Of a stretch of 64,000 nucleotides of DNA, positions 57,578-64,000 are shown one piece after another (position 1 is the first letter of the stretch; each line of letters begins with the position of its first letter). The stretch lies in NCBI GenBank assembly GCA_025201805.1, contig MU619362.1, positions 20,899 to 84,898 of the forward strand, written 5' to 3'. The notes under the pieces were generated by a model, which was not told the origin of the DNA, made no database searches, and saw only the letters and a program-made list of their open reading frames with translations. Source of the stretch: Parasitella parasitica (Eukaryota > Mucoromycota > Mucoromycetes > Mucorales > Mucoraceae). Both the position numbers and the translations under genes were made by a program.

Positions 57578-58918
57578 TTAATGCCCTTGTTGGTATAAAT
57601 GGGTTGCCATTTCCATGTAGAAATCTATAGTATCAAACTTGCTTCTGTCTGAAAAGGGTCTTGTGTACTTCCACCTGTATCTAAAACTAGTGTCAATTGT
57701 TTATCATCACACTAGTATAGAGTGTATTTTACCTCTGTCCATTCAAATCCCAGTGATCCGCTTGCAATGTCTTGATATATGTACCCCACTTTGCACTCTC
57801 GACGCTGACAAGCCCATCATTAATGCCCTCTTTCTCTTTGATCCATTTCGACGGCATATTCAACAAAGACCAAGCAGGAAAAGAAGCATTTGCTCCATAG
57901 GAATAGTAAGAGATTTTAGGGTCATTTGGTGTATTTGGATTAAAGTAGTTTCTGCAATAGTCAGTGCTTAAATTGGCGTATGCTTCGGCATCCACTAGTC
58001 GGATTAACTGCTTCATGACTTTGGGTGATTTTGCGAATTCTGCTACAAGAGACCAGCTCAATGACGATGGCGACAAATTATTCAGTTTTTGCTGTTTTTC
58101 TACTAGGGTTTCCTTCAATTCACGGGATAGCAATGCTGAAGGCACTTTTTGTTGATTAATTTTCTCAATTGCTGCAGCCAATGCACCAGCCATCCCTACA
58201 CCAACATTATCCCTGAACCAATCCATAACAGGCGATCCACGATGTGGCGTTGAGATTGTTGTGAGCGAGTTGATTTTGTAGGGTCTGTCAGATATATGTG
58301 AGATCAAGTATCGGCAATCCAGTCCACCCTACGTTGCGCGAGATTATTAAAAGCTATAAAAGTGCAACGACATATGCAAAAAGGTACCATTGAATGTGCT
58401 ACAAAGTTGACGTCTTTTCCATCCAGTATCGACTTTAGAATAGAGTGAAGTGTGTGTGCTCGATCCCAAACACTGCCAGTCGAAGGCACTTTTGTCACAA
58501 TGACCTTGGCGCCTAATTTGGCCAGCTCGTTTTCAATGCCACCCCAATACTGAACCTGCAGCAAGGGCAATGCGTCGGGCCCTAGTTTATCGAAACCATA
58601 CAAACCATGACATAATACAATGGGCGCTCGGGGAGGAACATAATGCGGTGTAACAGGCATGCTCAGACCAGAGGTAGCAGGCGCAATTTTTGCCTTTGTC
58701 GGTGCATTAGTATCCGCCGACATGGTAAATGTTATCTTATCTCGATCGGTGCGGCGTGGATACAGTACTACTGGCCGAGTCATGTCAACATTTGGGATAC
58801 CCATGCTGATATCGCCTGCCGATTTTTGCTTGACAACTGCACTGGAAGAAACGCTTGCTTTACTAAGTATTGAACCTTTGATTTGCTGCGTGATGTGCGA
58901 TAGAAACAGAAGCACCAT
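57578..58918 (-). CDS. Lipase (alpha/beta hydrolase, TGL2-like)
   Basis: Three exons (58918-58388, 58328-57733, 57686-57578) encode 411 residues. A hydrophobic start, MVLLFLSHI, leads to a Ser/Thr-rich part and the hydrolase core IVLCHGLYGFDKLG (oxyanion loop) and WGGIENELAKLGAKVIVTKV. The nucleophile elbow AHSMGGLDCRYLI is split by intron 1. STPHRGSPVMDWF, a catalytic-Asp candidate in NDGLVSVESAKWG and the active-site His in DHWDL follow. Yeast Tgl2 is a mitochondrial triacylglycerol lipase with the same HSMGGLDCRYL elbow. The third exon restores the expected tail FDTIDFYMEMATHL. An in-frame ATG at 58996 is possible but less likely. Confidence 0.88.
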
Positions 58919-61678
58919 AGTTTTTAAAAATAAAAATAAAACGAAAATAAAAGAAAGAGGAAAAGAAAAAGTGAATCGTTCAAAACTTCCAATCAAATCT
59001 AGAATTCAACATTTCTGTGGGGTCATCAGAAAAAGGTACACCGTAATAGAACAACACAGAATATTAACCATATTTGGCATCCATCGCTGTCTGAGAAATT
59101 TATAGATATTATTACATTTGATCATTAAAATGTGAAGACTCCAACCAGGACCCTTGTTGACAAGGAAACGGTTCATCCCAAATTGCTTCTTTGCAATTGA
59201 ATATGCATTTCCACGGTCAAAGTCGTGGATGTAAGCACATGTGCTTTTTCCCGCGATTTTTGATAGTAACATCAACTCACATGCTCAGCGTATCTGCAGA
59301 GGACGGCCCATATCAATTTATATAAATCAGCATTGCTTTTCGATTCAAACATATCAATTTTTATTGTGTTTCGAAATAGAAATACATGCACAAAAGTAGT
59401 ATTCTTTTCATTGGTTTTTATTCGTTGAATTGCCATTATTGTGTGTGTAATGTGGGTGGAGATAATAAACATGTAGGGAAAGTTTTAGGTTGTCAGCTTT
59501 TTGGATTCAAAATAGGTCGAATAATAGTCAAATCTAGAGTTGTAAAAGTACATGGATCCTAAATTGCTTCAAGAAAACAATGTATAAATTAGCAATGACT
59601 TGTGAGCCAGAATAATTTCCCAAGCATGTGTATGCTCAAAAAGTGAAACTTTACTGTACTATATACCTGCAGCCGGCTCTATAATCAAAGTTGCTTGTTT
59701 GAGTAATACTTTCACATACTCTTATCGAGAGGAATGATTTCCTTGATTTTTTTCAGTTGATTGGGCATGAGCAACCAGAGGACCTCTTATTTCAAAAACC
59801 CCAAGGAAAAAACGTGCGTTTTCCAAAAATAGCTTGATCTAGAGCTATTTTGAAAGAGCTTTAGACAAAAACAATATTTTGAGACAAGAGTTTTTGAAAA
59901 ACCTTCGACATTTTACTCAAGTTTCTCAAATGTATTTTTGTTTACAATATTTTAATTAGAACTCATGCAATTATATGCAGGATTTTTATCTTGTTGCAAG
60001 ATTAAGCGTTTTAATTTTTTGGATGTTTTCAGGGTATCAGTGACGATTTCGATCTGCCGATGCTTTTTGGTTATTAGTAAAACAAAAATCAATATAGGCG
60101 CTTCTAGTAGATCAATACATCACATGAATTCATAAAAAGATCGTGCTTTATGTAAATATCACATGAAATATACTAAGATCTACCCGAGACTACAGATATC
60201 TAAAAGGTTTGGAAACTGAAACGGCGGTGGCACAGGACTCTAAATCGTTATCATTTGTTCATTATGTATGGACAATGCGTACATTCATCTTGAGACAAAT
60301 TAGACAGATCAATATATAGGGAATGCATATTATATATAAACAATGAATCTTTGTATATACGCCACATGCTCAGGATATCGATTTTGTTCTATAGATAATG
60401 GTATCGCTTTTAATCTAAATAAATCATATAATTTTATTGAAGCACGCAAGCTTCGAATGGGCCAAAGTTTCTCATGACCTATATTACGCTGAACCGTGCT
60501 AGGATTATTAAAGAGTAGGCTTTTGTCATTGAATACTGAGGTTCATGAGAACACAACGAGAACGTAATGACTGATATTTTATTTAATATATTTTGCTACT
60601 ATGATCAATGAAAGACAGGAGAAAGTGCTACTAAAATTTTGATCTTGTGTCTACGGTAATTGTCGCAGATCATTTAATTGCTTGTTGGTAGCTAAAATGC
60701 TTTGGTGGCACTATAATCGAAAAAGGCTAAAAAAAAAATCATTATTACATCATGAATTCTAACTTGTATGTTCTACTTATATCTTTAAAGTAGATGGATA
60801 TTGGTAGAAAAAGTATGATAACCCACAACTTGACTTTGGATGAAACTGTGCTATGGAACGACTCACAAAGTTTGCAAACAGATCAAACATTTGAGTAAGC
60901 GCTCTATGTCAAATTCCAGATCTCGGTTGCTTTTACCCGATGTTCTGTGCCGAATGAGTTGCTAGAGTCAACATGAACTGTCCAAGCACCCATTTTTTAG
61001 TTAGTTGGTCATATTTACCAATATTAAAGAGGGTCGGTAGAGTCGTAAATGTTTTCAAAAGAAAAGAAATAAATAACAACTGCATGTTTAAAGTAAATAA
61101 AAAAAAAACATTTCGGTGTAATGGAACTCATGAGCTATCCCAAGTCTATTATGTAAAATGACGAACCAAAATTAAATACTACGATCGCCACTTGATGGCT
61201 AAATTTGTAAAAATCTCGATTTTGTTGGGCAGGATGATGATAAAGATATGATACAAATTTTTGATTTTAGTGCAAACTTAAAAAAATACAAGGGTAATAC
61301 AGTGTAAGAGTGTTCCAGAATAGGACTCCCAAAATAATGTACAATATACTTCCATGAATACAACATTGCATTATCCGAGTGTGGTATGTAACGTCAGAAT
61401 TGTGCAAGAAATTTCATGGTCTTGGTTCTCAATGACATTTAAATCCAATGTAACTTAAAACTACATTTATGATGGACAGATTTGCAGCAGACTACTCCGC
61501 GTAAAAATAATAATAAAAAAAAAAAAAGATTTCTGCATATGTTGCAATGTTATGCGGGTTTATCATATCATCGTATCATCAAAACCTATAAAAGAAGGTT
61601 TATTTTGGGGGCTCTTTTTCTCTTTTTTTTTTTCTTCTCTTTCTTCTATAGTTTTTTTTAAATAATTTTATTTTATCT
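58919..61678. other. Long intergenic region
   Basis: About 2.8 kb between divergent lipase and RhoGEF genes. AT-rich, with no open frame supported by motifs or splice signals and no clear repeat. A CT-rich stretch at 61610-61660 is the RhoGEF leader. Confidence 0.6.
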
Positions 61679-62963
61679 ATGCCACCCTATCTACATCCCA
61701 CATTTGAAGAAATTGAAGCTAAAGAATGGGCCATCAACACAATTAGTAACATCTTTACTGGCATTTCGCCTGTATCATTTGAAATCGAGACATCTACAGC
61801 TGACAGTGATTGCCATGACAATATCAATCTAAGAAGATCATTTTCGGTTCTAGAGGGCAACTTATTATCATATCTACCACCACAAAAAGAGGCCAGAAAT
61901 TCTCGCAGATCACAGAGCACCATTGTGCCAAGCACTATTAGTGATGCATCTAAATCTACAATGACACGATCAGCCCCTACGACACCTACAGACCAGCCAG
62001 TGCCTCCATCTTCCTTTTCTAGCCGTATTAGACACACTTGGTATATGGATCGTGCATCTGTAAAGCAATTGTTTAACACAATTGACACTTATGACACTCA
62101 TAAAAAGTCTTCCAAGGAGCAGAAGGGTATCGCTATTTGGGAATCTACACGCCAAGCATACATGCTGCAGACGCCACCTTCATTGGAGATCGAAACTAAA
62201 TCACAAACCAAAAAATCAATCCAACTATCTAAATTTATCATGGGCGAATTGCTTAGTACAGAGAAAACCTATTTAAACCATTTACTCACTATAAAAGACG
62301 TAAGTTTTTGTTTGATTTGGGGGAGTCTTTTAGTGTTTGTTTGTTAAGCTAAACATTTTTTTTTTTTTTTTATCTCGCTGTCTCTTTCTCCTTTTTAGTT
62401 TTACATGGATCCACTCATGGAAGCTGCCAAGGGTCAAAAATCGCTTGTCAATCTTAAAGACATTGAAATCATTTTTGGATTTATACCTCAGTTAATTAGC
62501 TTATCCACTGCGCTTGTCAAGCGACTGGACGACACCATCATCAAGTACCTAGAGGATGATTCACAGTTGGCTCAGGTTTCTATTGGCAGAGTATTTTGTA
62601 ATTTGGAATCTCATTTCGACATCTACATTTCTTACGCTGTCAATTTCCCTAAATCAAAGAAATACCTATCGAAGGCTAGCTCCAATATTGTATATAGACA
62701 GCTAGTTCAGGATACCATGAGGAAAAAGAAAACAAATAGAATGGTATTAGCAGATTATATGATTGCACCTATCCAAAGAATCACGCGCTATTGCCTTTTA
62801 TTAACAGGTAATTCCGAATTGCATGAATATTTGCTGTTGTATGTTAATTCCAATATGCGTAGAGCTTCAAAAGCATTCAGACAGATCTCAACCTGACTAT
62901 GAATATTTGGCTAAATCGCTCAAATCTCTCTCTGCTCTTGCATTTGCTATGAATACGATATAA
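61679..62963 (+). CDS. Rho guanine-nucleotide exchange factor, DH domain only
   Basis: Three exons (61679-62299, 62399-62807, 62863-62963) encode 376 residues. A Ser/Thr-rich N-terminus precedes a DH domain at about residues 180-370: FIMGELLSTEKTYLNHLLTI (CR1 with the catalytic Glu), DIEIIFGFIPQLISLSTAL, then ADYMIAPIQRITRYCLLL (CR3, the most conserved block) and LQKHSDRSQPDYEYLAKSLK. DH proteins load Rho/Rac/Cdc42 GTPases for polarity and actin control. The protein ends right after the last DH helix and lacks the PH domain that almost always follows. The last exon is placed by frame; reading through the intron gives a different tail without DH similarity. Confidence 0.88.
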
Positions 62964-63253
62964 TAGCTTATCTTATACCCTTCACTGTCATTTCTTGTAT
63001 GTAAATCTCGCCCTCCTTTCTATGCCCTCTTCAGTCTTGGATTCCCCCCCCCCCTTTTTTTTTTTCTATGTGCGAAATAAACTATATATAATATATAAGT
63101 ATGAATGAACAATAAAATATACTACTGCTACTATGTTATGCACCATTGTAGGACAGAAAATTGGGTCATGTGCTAAATTAGCAGCTGTAAAAGCGCCAAC
63201 ATCCCATTCATACATTTCTCCCTTTTCTTCTTTCCCCTTCCATTTATACGGTT

Positions 63254-64000
63254 ATGGACCTTACATTATTTCAACAACAACGGCCACATCAACAAACACA
63301 ACAACAACAACAGCAGCAGCAGCAGAATTTCGTCATTGATGGTGGTGATGATGATAAAACTGCAAAAAAGAGGATAGATTCTGCCATTGCAATGAAGTCG
63401 AGTAATCAGCTACTTTACATATCGCTTGGATATCCCTTGGATCACATATATTTGCCAGGAGAACAAGTAACCGGTACGTAACTGGAATAACAAGAATCCT
63501 TTTGTTTTAATGCAAATGTATACAGGTACGATAAATATCAGCCAATTTTTACTGTCCACTACCTGGAAGCAATCAACCGCTAGAATCGACATCCACCTAG
63601 CTTGCTCATTTAAGGTGTGCGAGCCCACAAACAACACGAAAAAACAATCCATCTTTAAAGTCATGGCAAATCCTATATGGATCTCGCTATCTGACACAAA
63701 CAAAGCGCCGTTTTCGCTCACTATTCCGTCTCACTTGCCAGCCTACACCACGGATGATAAGGTAATCACCTGCTCCATACACACCTGTATCTGCTTGTTT
63801 TTGATATAAATTTGAATAGTCTATCAATGGCAGAATCGAATACAAGCTGAAAGCCGTGTATGAAATCAAAGATCTGCCCTTGTCGCTATACCCCAAAACC
63901 TCGATCCCACTATTAATCAGTGCACAAATATCCACAGCGGATCCGGACTATACGACGCCCATGCAAAACCAAAAAGACATTATGATTACTATACCACGCG
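63254..64000 (+). CDS. Arrestin-fold protein, 5' part (runs off the window)
   Basis: Exons 63254-63473, 63526-63761 and 63820-64000 (end of window) give about 212 residues. A Gln-rich start (CAA/CAG run at 63272-63325) precedes beta-strand-rich sequence: YLPGEQVTGTINI, then FSLTIPSHLPAYTTDDKSIN and GRIEYKLKAVYEIKDLPLSL. The 'L-P-x-S-...-G-x-I-x-Y-x-L-x-A' pattern is that of the arrestin N-domain. Fungal arrestin-like proteins act as adaptors for ubiquitin ligases in transporter endocytosis, but the C-terminus needed to see PY motifs lies outside the window. Confidence 0.75.

Overview
The window is nuclear DNA of a filamentous, early-diverging fungus, most likely a member of the Mucorales. The grounds are AT-rich spacers, many short GT-AG introns (about 45-130 nt), tightly packed genes, a 375-residue five-exon actin, GCP4-type gamma-tubulin complex and RNF216-type RBR genes, and retroelement and protein families of the kind known from Mucor and Rhizopus. 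No species is claimed. Gene models were built by joining exons by eye at GT...AG borders, keeping the reading frame and matching family motifs; nearly all close exactly in frame.

Layout. 1-10.5 kb is dense and mostly + strand: 3' end of a GSK-3 kinase, a universal stress protein, a CHCH protein (-), an AP180/CALM clathrin adaptor, gamma-tubulin complex protein 4, an MTC1-like protein and a short-chain dehydrogenase, then a 10-N assembly gap. 12-19.3 kb holds a secreted double-psi beta-barrel protein, a DUF3605 protein (-), an RBR ubiquitin ligase with an unusual hydrophobic insertion, and a bZIP factor. 21.6-25.3 kb (-) is a large two-RRM Pumilio (Jsn1-type) protein. A Tc1/mariner relic, a Yippee protein and the OLA1/YchF ATPase follow.

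29.7-36.1 kb is a transposon graveyard: dispersed repeats, three candidate solo LTRs (two of them tail to tail), an eroded 5' fragment of 18S rDNA, and abutting it a LINE 5' half with intact ORF1 and endonuclease frames. Next come tRNA-Ala(AGC), a RAX1-like RGS membrane protein, mitochondrial malic enzyme (-), an F-box-like fragment (-), a small zinc-finger protein and an ECL1-type lifespan factor (-). 43.3-48.7 kb is a second decayed region with a LINE remnant, an internally deleted DnaJ copy and a broken gene of a fungal repeat family.

49.4-64 kb is dense again: actin (-), EHD1-type ATPase, YIPF6/Yip4 (-), ADCK1-like kinase with an apparent one-base frameshift, a TGL2-like lipase (-), a DH-domain RhoGEF and the start of an arrestin-fold protein.

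Together these are mainly housekeeping, trafficking and cytoskeletal genes. A loose endocytic theme is visible: AP180 carries four NPF motifs, EHD1 has the NPF-binding EH domain, and the YIPF6 protein that converges on EHD1 has two NPF motifs. I found no convincing new multi-gene system. The most novel items are the membrane-inserted RBR ligase, the stop-start/hairpin arrangement of the LINE and its junction with rDNA.
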